Notes under the pieces: model-generated | Seen by the model: the letters and a program-made list of their open reading frames with translations, nothing else | Database searches by the model: none | What the model was told of the DNA's origin: nothing | From: Achromobacter sp. UMC46 | Lineage (GTDB): Bacteria > Pseudomonadota > Gammaproteobacteria > Burkholderiales > Burkholderiaceae_B | Assembly: GCF_014170335.1 (NCBI RefSeq) | Contig: NZ_LZZS01000021.1 | Location: 25,122-89,121 of the forward strand | Direction of reading: 5' to 3' | Length of the DNA: 64,000 bases | Shown here: positions 1 through 10,259 of the stretch, piece after piece | Layout: each line of letters starts with the position of its first letter | Position numbering within the stretch: the stretch's first letter is position 1 | Program-made: the position numbers and the translations under genes

Positions 1-137
1 AGTAAAAAATCCATATAAATCAATGAATTGCACGGAGATTGCTGGCTGTCTGGGCCGTTGCTGCAAAAAACTGTGGGCGCGGTATCATTGCGGCCCGCTA
101 CGTATGCCCTGTGGACAGGTACGCACCGGAAAGCCTC

Positions 138-1505
138 ATGACAATTGAATTTGCAGTCACAAACAACGCATTTGCGCGGGATATCCTGACAGTTGCCCAG
201 CTAAACCAAGCAGTGGGGCAGTTGTTGGAGCGCAGCATCCCGGCAATATGGGTGCGCGGCGAGATTTCCAACTTCACGGCGGCGGCATCCGGGCATTGGT
301 ACTTCACGCTCAAGGACAGCCGGGCCTCCGTGCGCGCCGTCATGTTCCGCAGCCGCGCCAGCGCGGTGGGGTTCGTGCCCCGGGCGGGCGATCAGGTCGA
401 GATCCGGGCCAGGGTTTCCCTGTACGAGGCCCGTGGCGACTACCAGTTGCAAGCCGACGGCATGCGCCGGGCCGGGCTGGGCAACCTGTATGAAGCATTT
501 CTGCGCCTGAAAGAGCAATTGGCCTCCGAAGGCCTGTTCGATCCGGCCCGCAAGCGCGACCCGGTCCGCCTGCCGCGCGCCATCGGCGTGGTGACCTCGC
601 TGCACGCGGCGGCCCTGCGGGACGTCCTGTCGGCATTGGCCCGGCGCGCGCCCCAGGTGCCCGTCATCATCTATCCGGCCCCGGTTCAGGGCGCGGACGC
701 CGCCAACCGCCTGGCCGCCCAGGTGCGGCTGGCCAACGAGCGCGCCGAGGTCGATACCTTGCTGCTGGTGCGCGGCGGGGGCAGCATCGAAGACCTTTGG
801 AGCTTCAATGACGAAGACCTGGCGCGCCAGGTGGCGGCCAGCGAGATTCCCGTCATCAGCGGCGTCGGGCACGAGACCGACTTCACCATCGTGGACTTCG
901 TGGCCGACGTGCGCGCGCCGACGCCCACCGCCGCCGCCGAACTGGCCTGCGCGCCGCGCTCGGAATTGCTGGGCCGGGTCATGCAGACCGCCCAAGCCAT
1001 GGCGCGCGGCCAGCAGCGCCGCCTGGAACGCGCCGCCCAGCGCCTGGACCGCGCGGCGGGGCAACTGGTGTCTCCGGCGCAACGCCTGGAGCATCAGCGT
1101 GAACGGTTGAACAGCTTGCGCTTCCGCCTGGCGTCGGCGTGGTCCGGTCCGCAGGGCCGTCGCGCCGCGCGCGTCAACCTGCTGACCCAGCGCTTGACGC
1201 ACCGCGTTCCAGATACCGGCCGCGCGGCCGACCGTCTGGCCGGCGCCGTGCGCCAATTGGGCCAGGCCCATGCGCGCCTGCTGGTACAGAACCGCAACCG
1301 CGTGGCCGCGGCCACCGCGCAATTGCGCGCACTGGACCCGGGCAATACGTTGTCGCGCGGCTACGCGATTGCCCGCGACGCCGATGGCCGCATCGTGCGC
1401 GACGCGGCGGCATTGGCGGCCGGGCAGCCGCTGGATTTGAGCTTCGCGCAAGGCGGCGCCCAGGTCGAAGTCCTGAATACCCGCAAGACGCGCGACGCTA
1501 TCTGA
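138..1505 (+). CDS. xseA: Exodeoxyribonuclease VII large subunit
   Basis: This is the large, catalytic subunit of exonuclease VII, which degrades single-stranded DNA from both ends in the cytoplasm with the small subunit XseB (not in this window). The 455-residue product matches the usual length of about 456. An N-terminal OB-fold (about residues 13-110) precedes the nuclease domain, which carries the family motifs GGGSIEDLWSFN (about 213-224) and SGVGHETDFT (241-250), then a long helical C-terminal half. The open frame runs further upstream to position 39, but homology starts at the ATG at 138, which has a GGAAAG element just upstream. The first 137 bases hold only its leader, with a weak promoter-like pair (TTGCTG at 58, TATCAT at 83, 19-bp spacing). 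No xseB or other repair gene is adjacent. Confidence 0.95.
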   Translation: MTIEFAVTNNAFARDILTVAQLNQAVGQLLERSIPAIWVRGEISNFTAAASGHWYFTLKDSRASVRAVMFRSRASAVGFVPRAGDQVEIRARVSLYEARGDYQLQADGMRRAGLGNLYEAFLRLKEQLASEGLFDPARKRDPVRLPRAIGVVTSLHAAALRDVLSALARRAPQVPVIIYPAPVQGADAANRLAAQVRLANERAEVDTLLLVRGGGSIEDLWSFNDEDLARQVAASEIPVISGVGHETDFTIVDFVADVRAPTPTAAAELACAPRSELLGRVMQTAQAMARGQQRRLERAAQRLDRAAGQLVSPAQRLEHQRERLNSLRFRLASAWSGPQGRRAARVNLLTQRLTHRVPDTGRAADRLAGAVRQLGQAHARLLVQNRNRVAAATAQLRALDPGNTLSRGYAIARDADGRIVRDAAALAAGQPLDLSFAQGGAQVEVLNTRKTRDAI

Positions 1506-1593
1506 GCGGAGTCCCCGCCCGCGATCCGGTCATCCGGGCGCAGGGCAAGGGCGTGAGGGCGCGGGACCATTTCACGCAATCCAAGGCGATGCG

Positions 1594-4578
1594 ATGCGGC
1601 ACAACAGAAGCGTGGAGTGGATGGCGGGCCTGCTGGCCGGAACGGCAATCGCGTTGGGACATGCCGCGATCGCGCAGGCCGCTCCGGCGGTTTCCGCTGC
1701 GGAACGGGAAGGCGTTAAAACCGACCCCACGCGGGTCGAGCCGAACCAGGCGGAAAAGACGGTGCGCCAGGCGACCAAACCTTGTGAGTGCGCCTGCGAT
1801 TGCGAATCGCCGTACCGCGAATATAAAGACGTCGATACGCCGGCCACCGCCGCCCTGTTCGCGGCCGCAGGCGCCAGCGACGAGACGGCGTTCCTTTCTG
1901 CCTTGACCCACGTGAACCGCCCGGGCGACTACGCCATGGATGGGGTGCCGCTGCTGCATGTGTTGCTGATGCCGCCGCGCGCTTTGCGTGCCGCGGACGT
2001 GTACTGGAGCATGACGGCGGAAGACGCGGCGCGCATCCGCAAGGCGCATGAGGCGATCCTGCCCGCCCGCACGCGCATGCTGGCCGCGTTGCTGGCGACG
2101 AAGCCCGCGATGGACGACGTGACCTATTCGTCGCGCCGTCCGCCGCTGCATCTGGCCCTCTTGTACGGCACGCCTGCCATCATGGACATGCTGCTGGCGG
2201 CGGGTGCAAAGCCGGATCAGCGCGGGGACGACAGCCGCACGCCGCTTGAGTTCCTGTTGAACCGCGATTTCGAATTCGCGGTGCGCATGACGTATCTGCC
2301 CCGGCTGGTCGACCGCGCATCGATGACGCGAATGGTGCTGGCCTTGTTCAAGGCCGGGGCGGCCAAGCCCTATATGGGCTTCGAGCCCTCTGTCGCGGAC
2401 TACCTGGCCTGGGGCCCCATGGTGGAAATGACCGAAGGCGCGGCGCCGTTGCGCGCGCTGGCCGCCACGGGCACCCAGCCGGCGTACGAAGACGGCCTGA
2501 CCGCATTGGCGCTGGCCGGCTACCTGGGCAACGGCGGCGCCGTGCCGGTGCTGATGGAGTTGGGGCCGCGTCATATTCCCGCGACGGGGTACGGCGAGAC
2601 CGGAGAGCGCGACGTGTGGCTGGATGCGGCGCAAGCCGCCGTGGAGGGCGGCCATCCCGAGATCGCCGCGCAACTGCTGCGGGCCGGCATGCCGTTTGCG
2701 CAACGCGGCCCGCAGACCGGATCGACGGACCTGATCTTCGGCAAACTGGAAATGGCGGCGCGTCCCATCATGAACCTTGCCGCCCGGCAAGGCGATGTGC
2801 AGACCCTGCAACGCTTGCTGTCGTTGGGCGCGCCGGTCGACGGCGATCCGCGCGACCCGTACGGCAACACGCCGTTGGCCGATGCGGTCGAGGCTCGCAA
2901 GCCCGATGCGGTGAAGGTGCTGCTCGCGGCGGGCGCGGATCCCGGCGCCAAGCGCGAAGGTTATGACTTGAAGTCGGCGGTCGACGTGGCGGTGCAGGCT
3001 GGCGATGTGCCGACGTTGCGGCAGTTCGCCGACGCCGGGTTCGACCTGAAGACGCTGGGGGCGGGCGCGATCCGCCAGGCACTGGAAAACCGCGACGCGG
3101 CATTGGCCTTGATGCTGATCGACGTCGGCGTGCCGGTGGATTCGAAGGTCGTGCGGGCAGGCGAGTCGGACGACGCGCGCGGCCATCGCGCCGAGCCGCC
3201 GTTGCTGCTGGCCGTGACATCCGGTCTGGCGCCGGTCGTCGATGCCTTGCTGGCACGCGGCGCCGACCCCGCAGGCCTCGCGCCCAATGGCGAAAGCGCC
3301 TTGTATTGGCTGATCGGCAGGCAAGACACCGCGATGCTTGATCGCTTGTTGCGCGCGGGCGCGAAGCTGGACGATCCGCGCCTGCCGCGCGCGCCGGCCC
3401 CGTATGCCTTGCTGAACGCGGCCGTGGCCTCTGGCGACATGGCGCTGGTCAAGCAAGTCAGCCAGGCTACGGGCCAATCCTTGGCGGACGCCTGCATGCC
3501 CGAGGGCGGCGAACTCAATTTGCTGGACAAGCCGGGATACTTCGCGCAACTGCAGGCGGCGGGTTTTACCGGCAAGCCGGACCAATGCGCGCGCGATGCG
3601 GCGCCGTTGCCGCAACGCATCGTGTCGCAGCTATTGCACAGCCGCCAATTGATCGTGGCGCGGCAGGCGGCAGTGGTGCAGTTGCTGCGGCAATTGAAAG
3701 CGTCGGGCACGGACCTGGACGCGCCGCAGGCCGATGGCGATACGCCATTGAACGTGGCCATCAGGCTGGGCCGGCAGGATCTGGCCGATGCGCTGCTGAC
3801 CGCAGGGGCCAGTCCGGATTCGGTCGACGCCGCAGGCCGAAGCCCCGCCGGGGTCGCGCTGGAGACCGGCCAGCCCGGCATGCGGGCGTTGCTTGCGCAC
3901 TATGGCGCGCGCCTCGAAGAGGCTGCCGAACCCGCCGCGCAGGGCAAGCGGGCCGGCGCCAAGGCACCCAGCAAATCCGCGGCCATCACCCGCTTGGCAG
4001 GACACTACCGGTTGCTAGGCATGCCGGAAGTGGGCAGTGAATTCCTGTTGTCGGAAGGCGGCGGCTTCAACTACATGATGACCTACGGCGCGGTCGACAT
4101 CATGGCCCGTGGCTCGTGGCGCAGCGACGGCAAACACGTGTTCCTGGATACGCCGCCGATCGCGCCGTACTCGGCGATCGCGGGCGTGCGCGCCGATACG
4201 CGGCCCGCCGTACCCGGCCAGTTGACGGTGCGTGTGTACTACCGCGACCGGCCTGTGAAGATCGACGTGGCGATGTCGTCGGTGGATGCAGACTATGGCG
4301 GCGTCCCGAGGCAATCGGAAGGCTCGGACGGCGTCAGCGCGCCGATCGCGCCAGGGGCCTTGAAAGCGTTGGCCGTGTTCGTGCCGTTGCCGTCGGGCGC
4401 GCGCTGGCACGAGGTCGACATCAGCAAGTTCGATGCCGGCGCACGCGCGATCCGCGTGGATGTTTCGGTACCTGAATCCGCCGCGGGCACGCCGTTGCAC
4501 AAGACGTTCACGGTGCAGAAAGACGGTGCGCTGGTCGAGTCCAGCGGTGGCCGCGAATTGCGATACGAGAAAGAGTAG
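1594..4578 (+). CDS. Large secreted ankyrin-repeat protein with unique C-terminal domain
   Basis: This encodes a 994-residue protein with a clear Sec signal peptide (hydrophobic stretch about residues 10-27, likely cleaved after AQA), so it should act in the periplasm or beyond. Just after the signal is a tight cysteine cluster, CECACDC, with cysteines at residues 64, 66, 68 and 70. Ankyrin repeats are spread across the protein: typical blocks include [22 protein letters not shown] (split here as [10 protein letters not shown] and MDMLLAAGA), [39 protein letters not shown] and [20 protein letters not shown]. From about residue 800 the repeats give way to a beta-rich domain ([15 protein letters not shown]...) that I do not recognise. 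It lies between xseA and sodB on the same strand. Periplasmic ankyrin proteins elsewhere (AnkB beside katB in Pseudomonas) are linked to peroxide defence, so a redox role is plausible but inferred. Confidence 0.85.
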   Translation: MRHNRSVEWMAGLLAGTAIALGHAAIAQAAPAVSAAEREGVKTDPTRVEPNQAEKTVRQATKPCECACDCESPYREYKDVDTPATAALFAAAGASDETAFLSALTHVNRPGDYAMDGVPLLHVLLMPPRALRAADVYWSMTAEDAARIRKAHEAILPARTRMLAALLATKPAMDDVTYSSRRPPLHLALLYGTPAIMDMLLAAGAKPDQRGDDSRTPLEFLLNRDFEFAVRMTYLPRLVDRASMTRMVLALFKAGAAKPYMGFEPSVADYLAWGPMVEMTEGAAPLRALAATGTQPAYEDGLTALALAGYLGNGGAVPVLMELGPRHIPATGYGETGERDVWLDAAQAAVEGGHPEIAAQLLRAGMPFAQRGPQTGSTDLIFGKLEMAARPIMNLAARQGDVQTLQRLLSLGAPVDGDPRDPYGNTPLADAVEARKPDAVKVLLAAGADPGAKREGYDLKSAVDVAVQAGDVPTLRQFADAGFDLKTLGAGAIRQALENRDAALALMLIDVGVPVDSKVVRAGESDDARGHRAEPPLLLAVTSGLAPVVDALLARGADPAGLAPNGESALYWLIGRQDTAMLDRLLRAGAKLDDPRLPRAPAPYALLNAAVASGDMALVKQVSQATGQSLADACMPEGGELNLLDKPGYFAQLQAAGFTGKPDQCARDAAPLPQRIVSQLLHSRQLIVARQAAVVQLLRQLKASGTDLDAPQADGDTPLNVAIRLGRQDLADALLTAGASPDSVDAAGRSPAGVALETGQPGMRALLAHYGARLEEAAEPAAQGKRAGAKAPSKSAAITRLAGHYRLLGMPEVGSEFLLSEGGGFNYMMTYGAVDIMARGSWRSDGKHVFLDTPPIAPYSAIAGVRADTRPAVPGQLTVRVYYRDRPVKIDVAMSSVDADYGGVPRQSEGSDGVSAPIAPGALKALAVFVPLPSGARWHEVDISKFDAGARAIRVDVSVPESAAGTPLHKTFTVQKDGALVESSGGRELRYEKE

Positions 4579-4624
4579 CGTTTACAAAAACAAGACGCGC
4601 CAAAGTCATAAGCACATGTGTCCG

Positions 4625-4650
4625 TTAACCCCGCACAGGCGCGGGTTTAA
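4625..4650. promoter_or_regulatory. Inverted repeat upstream of sodB
   Basis: Arms TTAACCCCGC (4625-4634) and GCGGGTTTAA (4641-4650) match at 9 of 10 positions around a 6-base loop. The repeat lies 70 bases before sodB and just upstream of a -10-like TACAAT at 4675-4680. It could be an operator for sodB or a weak terminator for the ankyrin gene; no T-run follows, which slightly favours an operator. Confidence 0.4.
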
Positions 4651-4720
4651 CAAGGTATCCTCATTAGTTGCCGATACAATCGAACGGCTTGATCGTGCAC
4701 TCAACAGAAGGAACCAACAC

Positions 4721-5299
4721 ATGGCACATACTCTTCCCCCCCTGCCTTACGAACTGGACGCGCTGGCTCCGCACATCTCCAAGGAAACGCTGGAGTTCCA
4801 CTACGGTAAGCATCACCAGACGTACGTCACGAACCTGAACAACCTGATCCCGGGTACGGAATTCGAAACGCTGTCGCTGGAAGACATCGTGAAGAAATCC
4901 TCGGGTGGCATTTTCAACAACGCCGCTCAGATCTGGAACCACACGTTCTACTGGAACAGCCTGGCTCCCAAGGCCGGCGGCGCACCCTCGGGCAAGCTGG
5001 CTGACGCCATCAATGCCAAGTGGGGCAGCTTCGACGCTTTCAAGGAAGCGTTCAACAAGTCGGCAGCCGGCAACTTCGGTTCGGGCTGGACCTGGCTGGT
5101 CAAGAAGGCCGACGGTTCGGTCGACATCGTCAACACCAGCAACGCCGCCACGCCGCTGACCACGGCCGACAAGCCGCTGATCACCTGTGATGTCTGGGAA
5201 CACGCGTACTACATCGATTACCGCAACGCGCGTCCCAAGTATCTGGAAAACTTCTGGGCCCTGGTGAACTGGGAGTTCGCCGCCAAGAACTTTGCCTGA
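4721..5299 (+). CDS. sodB: Superoxide dismutase, iron type
   Basis: Cytoplasmic iron superoxide dismutase converting superoxide to oxygen and peroxide. The 192-residue product aligns directly with E. coli SodB: metal ligands H27, H74, D157 and H161 are all present, and the glutamine typical of the iron rather than manganese form is at Q70 ([12 protein letters not shown]). The motif [12 protein letters not shown] surrounds two ligands. The ATG at 4721 is chosen over upstream in-frame starts because homology begins there and AGAAGGA lies about 8 bases upstream. It is probably monocistronic: it has its own upstream dyad (4625-4650) and a strong terminator directly after. Confidence 0.98.
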   Translation: MAHTLPPLPYELDALAPHISKETLEFHYGKHHQTYVTNLNNLIPGTEFETLSLEDIVKKSSGGIFNNAAQIWNHTFYWNSLAPKAGGAPSGKLADAINAKWGSFDAFKEAFNKSAAGNFGSGWTWLVKKADGSVDIVNTSNAATPLTTADKPLITCDVWEHAYYIDYRNARPKYLENFWALVNWEFAAKNFA

Positions 5300-5349
5300 T
5301 CGGCAATGACGTCCTCCGCGCCCACCGCGTTTGCGGCGCGGCGCTGGAA

Positions 5350-5384
5350 GAAAACCCCTCGGCTGGCCGAGGGGTTTTCTTTTA
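5350..5384 (+). terminator. Rho-independent terminator of sodB
   Basis: Perfect 14-bp inverted repeat GAAAACCCCTCGGC (5350-5363) and GCCGAGGGGTTTTC (5366-5379), followed by TTTTA. A strong intrinsic terminator about 50 bases after the sodB stop. Confidence 0.9.
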
Positions 5385-5468
5385 TCCGTTCAGAAAAAAT
5401 TCAGCTTTTGAAACCCTGTCGATTGTCGAATTCATTGTGGGGAAATGAAGAGAAAACATCCTTTTCTT

Positions 5469-5482
5469 TAGGGTTATCCCTA
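5469..5482. promoter_or_regulatory. Palindrome TAGGG-TTAT-CCCTA before chemoreceptor gene
   Basis: A 5-bp perfect inverted repeat around TTAT in the 285-base gap between sodB and the chemoreceptor gene. Its core GGGTTATC recurs upstream of putA (as GGGTTAACC) and twice upstream of livJ, so it may be a binding site for a shared regulator. The rest of the gap after the sodB terminator shows nothing else I can name. Confidence 0.35.
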
Positions 5483-5584
5483 GAAACCCGTGCCGCTATT
5501 GTTGCCAGCAGTCTGCGGCTGAACCCCGGCGCCGATGACCGCGGCCTGCCGCCATAAACCGGGGTATCTACAGGGAAGGGAAGC

Positions 5585-7276
5585 ATGTTGCGGTTATTTT
5601 CGGGCTTGCGCATCGGGGCGCGCCTGTCGGGCGCGTTCTTGCTCGTCGCGGTGATCGGCGGCGCCATCGGGGCCTTTGGCGTGTGGGGGCTGTCACGCAT
5701 CAATGAAATGAACGATCGGTTGTACGACACCGAGTTGCGCGGCATCTCGGATTTGAAGGAAGCCAACATCAACCTGATCTACGCGGGCCGTGCCCGCAGC
5801 GGCTATCTGGCCGCCACGAGCGATCAGGACCGTCAGGCGCTGAAGAAGCAGTTCGACGACGCCGTCAAGAACATGGACACGCTGCGCGAGAAGGCTGCCG
5901 CCAATTTCCATGCGGAAGAGGGCAAGCGCCTGCTGGCGCAATTCGCGGAAACCGAGCAGGTCTGGAAGCGCGAGTCGGCGGCGTTCTTCGCCGCCGCGCA
6001 GACGCATTCGCTGACGCAGTCGGATCCGCGTGTCGCCGAAATCGAGAAGCGGGTGATCGTGTCGTCGCAGAAGCTGGACGACTTGATGACGGACCTGGCG
6101 GTGGGCAAGGAGAAGGCCGCCGCGCAATCCGTGCAGGAAGGCACGGACCTGTACGGCACGATGCGCGCGGTCATGATCTCGCTGGCGGTGGCCGGCGTGG
6201 CCATCGGCATGCTGCTGGGCTGGCTGGTCACGCGCGGCATCGTGCGTCCGCTGGAGCAAGCCGTCAAAGCGGCGCGCCAAGTCGCCGCCGGCGACCTGAC
6301 GACCGATATCCAGGTGTCCACCCGCGATGAGACGGGCGATTTGATGAACGCGCTCAAGGCGATGAACGAAAGCCTGGCGCGCATCGTCGCGGACGTGCGC
6401 GACGGATGCGAAAGCATCGCCTCGGCCTCCTCGCAGATCGCGCAGGGCAATTCCGACCTGTCGCAGCGCACGGAAGAGCAGGCCTCGTCGCTGGAAGAGA
6501 CCGCGGCGTCGATGGAGGAGCTGACCAGCACCGTGCAGCAAAACGCCAACAACGCCAGCGAGGCCGACCGCCTCGTCAGCCAGGCGTCCACCGTCGCCGT
6601 GCGCGGCGGTGAAGTGGTCGAAGGCGTGGTGCAGACGATGAGCGCCATTTCCGACAGTTCGCGCCGCATCGCCGATATCACGGGCGTGATCGACGGCATC
6701 GCGTTCCAGACCAACATCCTGGCGCTCAACGCCGCGGTGGAAGCGGCGCGCGCCGGTGAACAAGGGCGCGGCTTTGCCGTGGTGGCGGGAGAGGTGCGCA
6801 CGTTGGCGCAGCGTTCGGCCGTGGCAGCCAAGGAAATCAAGGTCTTGATCGACGAGTCCGTCACGCGTGTCGAGGGCGGCACGCGCCAGGTCGACGAAGC
6901 CGGGCGCACCATGCGCGAAGTGGTTGATAGCGTGCGTCAAGTCGCCGTCCTGGTGCGCGAGATTGCCAGCGCGTCGGAAGAACAGTCCTCGGGCATCGGC
7001 CAGGTCAACCAGGCGGTCGCGCAGATGGACACCGTGACGCAGCAGAACGCCGCGCTGGTGGAGGAGGCCGCGGCGGCCGCCGCCAGCATGCAGGAACAGG
7101 CGTCCCGCCTGGCGCAGGAAGTGCGCCGCTTCAAGGTGGATGCCGGCGGCGTGCCGGCGCGCCAGGCGCAAGCCCGGCTGGTGCGGGCCGTGCCGGCGGT
7201 GGCCAAGACGTCCGCGGCATCGCCGGCTCGTCCGGCGCTGGCGCATGCGTCCGACGACGACTGGTCGACGTTCTAA
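5585..7276 (+). CDS. Methyl-accepting chemotaxis protein
   Basis: Membrane chemoreceptor of 563 residues. An N-terminal transmembrane helix (about 13-33) is followed by a periplasmic four-helix-type sensor domain (about 34-190), a second transmembrane helix (about 195-215), a HAMP linker, and a cytoplasmic signalling domain with the hairpin-tip sequence [20 protein letters not shown] and the conserved [12 protein letters not shown]. The protein ends in DDDWSTF: the last five residues, WSTF with its preceding D, fit the xWxxF tether that binds CheR/CheB, so it is probably a full-length, adaptation-competent receptor. AGGGAAG precedes the ATG. Its ligand cannot be told from sequence. It stands alone, with no other chemotaxis or flagellar gene nearby. 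Confidence 0.95.
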   Translation: MLRLFSGLRIGARLSGAFLLVAVIGGAIGAFGVWGLSRINEMNDRLYDTELRGISDLKEANINLIYAGRARSGYLAATSDQDRQALKKQFDDAVKNMDTLREKAAANFHAEEGKRLLAQFAETEQVWKRESAAFFAAAQTHSLTQSDPRVAEIEKRVIVSSQKLDDLMTDLAVGKEKAAAQSVQEGTDLYGTMRAVMISLAVAGVAIGMLLGWLVTRGIVRPLEQAVKAARQVAAGDLTTDIQVSTRDETGDLMNALKAMNESLARIVADVRDGCESIASASSQIAQGNSDLSQRTEEQASSLEETAASMEELTSTVQQNANNASEADRLVSQASTVAVRGGEVVEGVVQTMSAISDSSRRIADITGVIDGIAFQTNILALNAAVEAARAGEQGRGFAVVAGEVRTLAQRSAVAAKEIKVLIDESVTRVEGGTRQVDEAGRTMREVVDSVRQVAVLVREIASASEEQSSGIGQVNQAVAQMDTVTQQNAALVEEAAAAAASMQEQASRLAQEVRRFKVDAGGVPARQAQARLVRAVPAVAKTSAASPARPALAHASDDDWSTF

Positions 7277-7283
7277 GCGGGTC

Positions 7284-7307
7284 GTCGCCTGCGGTGGCGA
7301 CCATTTT
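7284..7307 (+). terminator. Weak terminator after chemoreceptor gene
   Basis: Short stem GTCGCC (7284-7289) and GGCGAC (7296-7301) with a 6-base loop, followed by CATTTT. Placed 8 bases after the stop codon; weak but well positioned. Confidence 0.4.
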
Positions 7308-7392
7308 GCCGCCCGGCGCCATGCCGGGTTGTGGGCTGCGGGTCAGGTTGGAATGGTAAGGTTAGCGACTTCCCGCCGCCTGCCCGCAGCCC

Positions 7393-8820
7393 ATGAGCCT
7401 GATTGATTCCTTCCGCCGGATCTCCACCGGCGCTCGCCGACTGATGCGCCGAAAAGTGCGTCAAATCAACCGCTTGTCGCGCAAGAGCCTGCAAATGCTC
7501 TTGCTGCTCGGGGGCGCGGGCCTGGTGGCGTTGATGTCATTGGGCTTCGCCTTTCTGGCCGACAAGGCGCTGGATTGGAACCGGGAATGGGTTGGCCACA
7601 ATGGTTGGCTCGCATTGCTGGTGTTGCCTTTCAGCCTGGCCGGTCTGCGTTGGCTGACCTTGCGCTTCGCGCCCAACGCCTCGGGCAGCGGCATTCCCCA
7701 AGTCATCGGCGCGCTGTCGTTGCCGCCCGGCGCCAGCCAAAGCAGCCTGGTGTCGCTGGCGCAGGCCTTGTGGAAGGTTCCGCTGGCGTTCCTCGGCATG
7801 CTGGCCGGCGCATCGATCGGCCGCGAAGGCCCGTCGGTGCAAGTGGGCGCCGCCCTCATGCTCGCCTGGGGCGACTTCTGGAAGCGGCGCGGCGTGCAAC
7901 TGCGCGGCTTCCATGCCAACGAACTGATCGCCGCCGGCGCGGCGGGCGGGCTTGCCGCCGCGTTCAACGCGCCGCTGGCCGGCGTCATCTTCGCCATCGA
8001 AGAGCTGGGCCGCGGCACCGTGCTGCGCTGGCAGCGCCTGGTGCTGATCGGCGTGCTGGCCGCGGGCTTCCTGGTGGTCGCGGTGCAAGGCAATAACCCG
8101 TATTTCGGCGTGTTTGGCGGCGCGCCGCTGGCGCAAGGCATGGTGATGTGGATCGTCGTCTGCGGCACCATCAACGGCGCGCTGGGCGGAATCTTCGCGC
8201 GCCTGCTGGGCAAGGGCGCGGCAGGTTCCGCGCCGGCGGCCTGGCGCGCCTGGATCCGCGCGCATCCCATCTGGACCGCCTTCATCATGGGGTTGATCCT
8301 GGCCGTGATCGGCCTGTGCACGGCCGGCAGCGTCTATGGCACGGGCTACGGCGTGGCGGCGGACCTGCTGTCGGGCCATGACGCGGCGCCCGCCGGTTTC
8401 GGGCTTGCCAAACTGGCCGCCACCGTGGCCTCGTACTGGGCGGGCATTCCCGGCGGCATCTTCACGCCGGCCCTGACCACCGGCGCCGGCATTGGCCAGC
8501 ACATCTGGGAATTGGCGGGCGAGGGCGTGGACCAGCGCGTGCTGGTGCTGGTGTCGATGGCGGCCTTTCTGGCCGCGGCCACGCAGGCGCCGTTGACGGC
8601 CAGCGTGGTGGTCATGGAAATGACGGGCAGCCAGCCCATGCTGTTCTGGCTGCTGGTGGGCTCGCTGTTGGCCTCGGGCGTATCGCGCCAGTTCTGCCCG
8701 CAACCTTTCTATCACCTGGCGGCGGGACGCTTTCGCCGGCAGGCGATCGTGGAGGCCGGACGCGCGGCGAAATCGGAAGTGGATACGGGCCCGGCAGGCG
8801 CCAAATCCTCCGCGCCGTGA
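7393..8820 (+). CDS. ClC-family chloride/proton antiporter
   Basis: Inner-membrane ClC protein of 475 residues with about ten or more hydrophobic segments. The chloride-binding signature GSGIP is at 98-102, GREGP at 143-147 puts the gating glutamate at E145, and the FAIEELG segment keeps the internal proton-transfer glutamate at E203/E204. The third signature, GIPGGIFTPAL, is also intact. Retention of both glutamates argues for an exchanger rather than a channel. There are no C-terminal CBS domains. No strong ribosome site precedes the ATG at 7393, and a later start is possible because the first 35 residues are basic and variable. Physiological role (acid resistance or anion balance) is not evident from the neighbours. 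Confidence 0.93.
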   Translation: MSLIDSFRRISTGARRLMRRKVRQINRLSRKSLQMLLLLGGAGLVALMSLGFAFLADKALDWNREWVGHNGWLALLVLPFSLAGLRWLTLRFAPNASGSGIPQVIGALSLPPGASQSSLVSLAQALWKVPLAFLGMLAGASIGREGPSVQVGAALMLAWGDFWKRRGVQLRGFHANELIAAGAAGGLAAAFNAPLAGVIFAIEELGRGTVLRWQRLVLIGVLAAGFLVVAVQGNNPYFGVFGGAPLAQGMVMWIVVCGTINGALGGIFARLLGKGAAGSAPAAWRAWIRAHPIWTAFIMGLILAVIGLCTAGSVYGTGYGVAADLLSGHDAAPAGFGLAKLAATVASYWAGIPGGIFTPALTTGAGIGQHIWELAGEGVDQRVLVLVSMAAFLAAATQAPLTASVVVMEMTGSQPMLFWLLVGSLLASGVSRQFCPQPFYHLAAGRFRRQAIVEAGRAAKSEVDTGPAGAKSSAP

Positions 8821-8881
8821 GCGCCCTGCACGCAAACCGTGCCTGCGCGGCGCCCTATCAGGGTGAACACCTACTGGACAT

Positions 8882-8898
8882 TGTCCGTGTGGCGGACA
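8882..8898. promoter_or_regulatory. Inverted repeat upstream of thiolase gene
   Basis: Perfect 6-bp arms TGTCCG and CGGACA with a 5-base spacer, 85 bases before the thiolase start in a 162-base gap. A plausible regulator site for the thiolase gene, with no partner regulator nearby to assign. Confidence 0.3.
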
Positions 8899-8982
8899 GG
8901 CGCACCTTGCACCAACTTGGCGCGAAAACCGCTGCGTTAACATCGGGCGATCCCGTTTTTCCCACTTCACTCCGAGCTTCTC

Positions 8983-10188
8983 ATGACCGTGAATGCCTTT
9001 ATTTGTGATGCGATTCGCACCCCCTTCGGCCGCTACGGCGGTGCGCTGGCGAGCGTGCGCCCCGACGATCTGGCTGCCGTCGCCATCAAGGCCCTGGTGG
9101 CGCGCAACCCCGGCGTGCGCTGGGAAGAGCTGGATGACGCGATCATGGGTTGCGCGAACCAGGCCGGCGAAGACAACCGCAACGTCGCCCGCATGGCGAC
9201 CCTGCTTGCCGGCCTGCCGATCGAAGTGCCCGGCGCCACCGTCAACCGCCTGTGCGGTTCCGGCCTGGACGCCATCGGCACCGCCGCCCGCGCGATCCGC
9301 GCTGGTGAAGCCGGCTTGATGCTGGCCGGCGGCGTCGAAAGCATGAGCCGCGCGCCGTTCGTCATGGGCAAGGCCGACAGCGCGTTCTCGCGCAATGCCG
9401 CCATCTTCGACACGACCATCGGCTGGCGCTTCATCAACAAGCTGATGAAGGCGCAATACGGCGTGGACTCGATGCCCGAGACCGCCGAGAACGTCGCCGA
9501 CGATTTCAAGATCAGCCGCGAAGACCAGGACTTGTTCGCGCTGGCCAGCCAGCAGAAGACGGCCCGCGCGCAGAAAGAAGGCGTGTTCGACGCCGAAATC
9601 GTGCCGGTGTCGATCGCCCAGAAAAAGGGCGACGCCATCATCGTCGCCAAGGACGAGCACCCGCGCGAGACCAGCCTGGAATCGCTGGCCAAGCTGAAGG
9701 GCGTGGTCCGTGAAGGCGGTACCGTCACGGCCGGCAACGCGTCGGGCGTGAACGACGGCGCCGCCGCGCTGCTGCTGGCCGACGAGAAGGCGGCTGCCCG
9801 CCACGGTCTGACCCCGCGCGCTCGCGTGGTCGGCATGGCCACCGCCGGCGTCGCGCCGCGCATCATGGGCATCGGCCCGGCGCCCGCCACGCTGAAGGTG
9901 CTGGCCCAGACCGGCCTGACGCTTGACCAGATGGACGTGATCGAACTGAACGAGGCCTTCGCTGCCCAAGGCCTGGCCGTGATGCGCCAGTTGGGCCTTG
10001 CCGACAACGACCCGCGCGTGAACCCCAACGGCGGCGCGATCGCCCTGGGCCACCCGCTGGGCGCCAGCGGCGCGCGTCTGGCCACGACGGCGATCAACCA
10101 GCTGCACCGCACCGGCGGCCGCTATGCGCTGTGCACGATGTGCATCGGCGTGGGTCAGGGCATCGCGCTGATTATCGAGCGCGTCTAA
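8983..10188 (+). CDS. pcaF: 3-oxoadipyl-CoA / acetyl-CoA acyltransferase (thiolase)
   Basis: Degradative thiolase of 401 residues. The acyl-accepting cysteine is C91 in NRLCGSG, the catalytic histidine is H357 in ALGHPLGAS, and the second cysteine is C387 in TMCIGVGQG. The block GCANQAGEDNRNVARMA is typical of the PcaF/PaaJ group, which cleaves 3-oxoadipyl-CoA to succinyl-CoA and acetyl-CoA at the end of the beta-ketoadipate and phenylacetate routes. None of the other pca or paa genes is in the window, so the specific substrate is inferred from sequence type and a general acetyl-CoA acetyltransferase role remains possible. It appears monocistronic, with a strong terminator just downstream. 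Confidence 0.88.
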   Translation: MTVNAFICDAIRTPFGRYGGALASVRPDDLAAVAIKALVARNPGVRWEELDDAIMGCANQAGEDNRNVARMATLLAGLPIEVPGATVNRLCGSGLDAIGTAARAIRAGEAGLMLAGGVESMSRAPFVMGKADSAFSRNAAIFDTTIGWRFINKLMKAQYGVDSMPETAENVADDFKISREDQDLFALASQQKTARAQKEGVFDAEIVPVSIAQKKGDAIIVAKDEHPRETSLESLAKLKGVVREGGTVTAGNASGVNDGAAALLLADEKAAARHGLTPRARVVGMATAGVAPRIMGIGPAPATLKVLAQTGLTLDQMDVIELNEAFAAQGLAVMRQLGLADNDPRVNPNGGAIALGHPLGASGARLATTAINQLHRTGGRYALCTMCIGVGQGIALIIERV

Positions 10189-10235
10189 CGCCAAAGTGTT
10201 GTTTTTTCCCGCCGTTTTTCGGGGGCGGGAATGAA

Positions 10236-10259
10236 AAGGGAGCCCTGCGGGGCTCCCTT
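10236..10259. terminator. Bidirectional terminator between thiolase and DUF192 genes
   Basis: Perfect 10-bp stem AAGGGAGCCC (10236-10245) and GGGCTCCCTT (10250-10259) with loop TGCG. It sits between convergent genes and has A/T flanks on both sides, so it can serve both. A second GC-rich dyad (10206-10231) lies just before it. Confidence 0.85.

Noticed and set aside
5512..5540. GCCGATGA at 5531 as a possible flagellar sigma-28 -10 element for the chemoreceptor gene
   Set aside because: No TAAA-type -35 element lies at the required distance upstream.
5306..5557. An 83-codon frame between sodB and the chemoreceptor gene
   Set aside because: It runs straight through the sodB terminator, has no ribosome site and no recognisable sequence.
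8817..9008. A 63-codon frame overlapping the thiolase start
   Set aside because: No ribosome site, no homology, and it overlaps the real gene in another frame.
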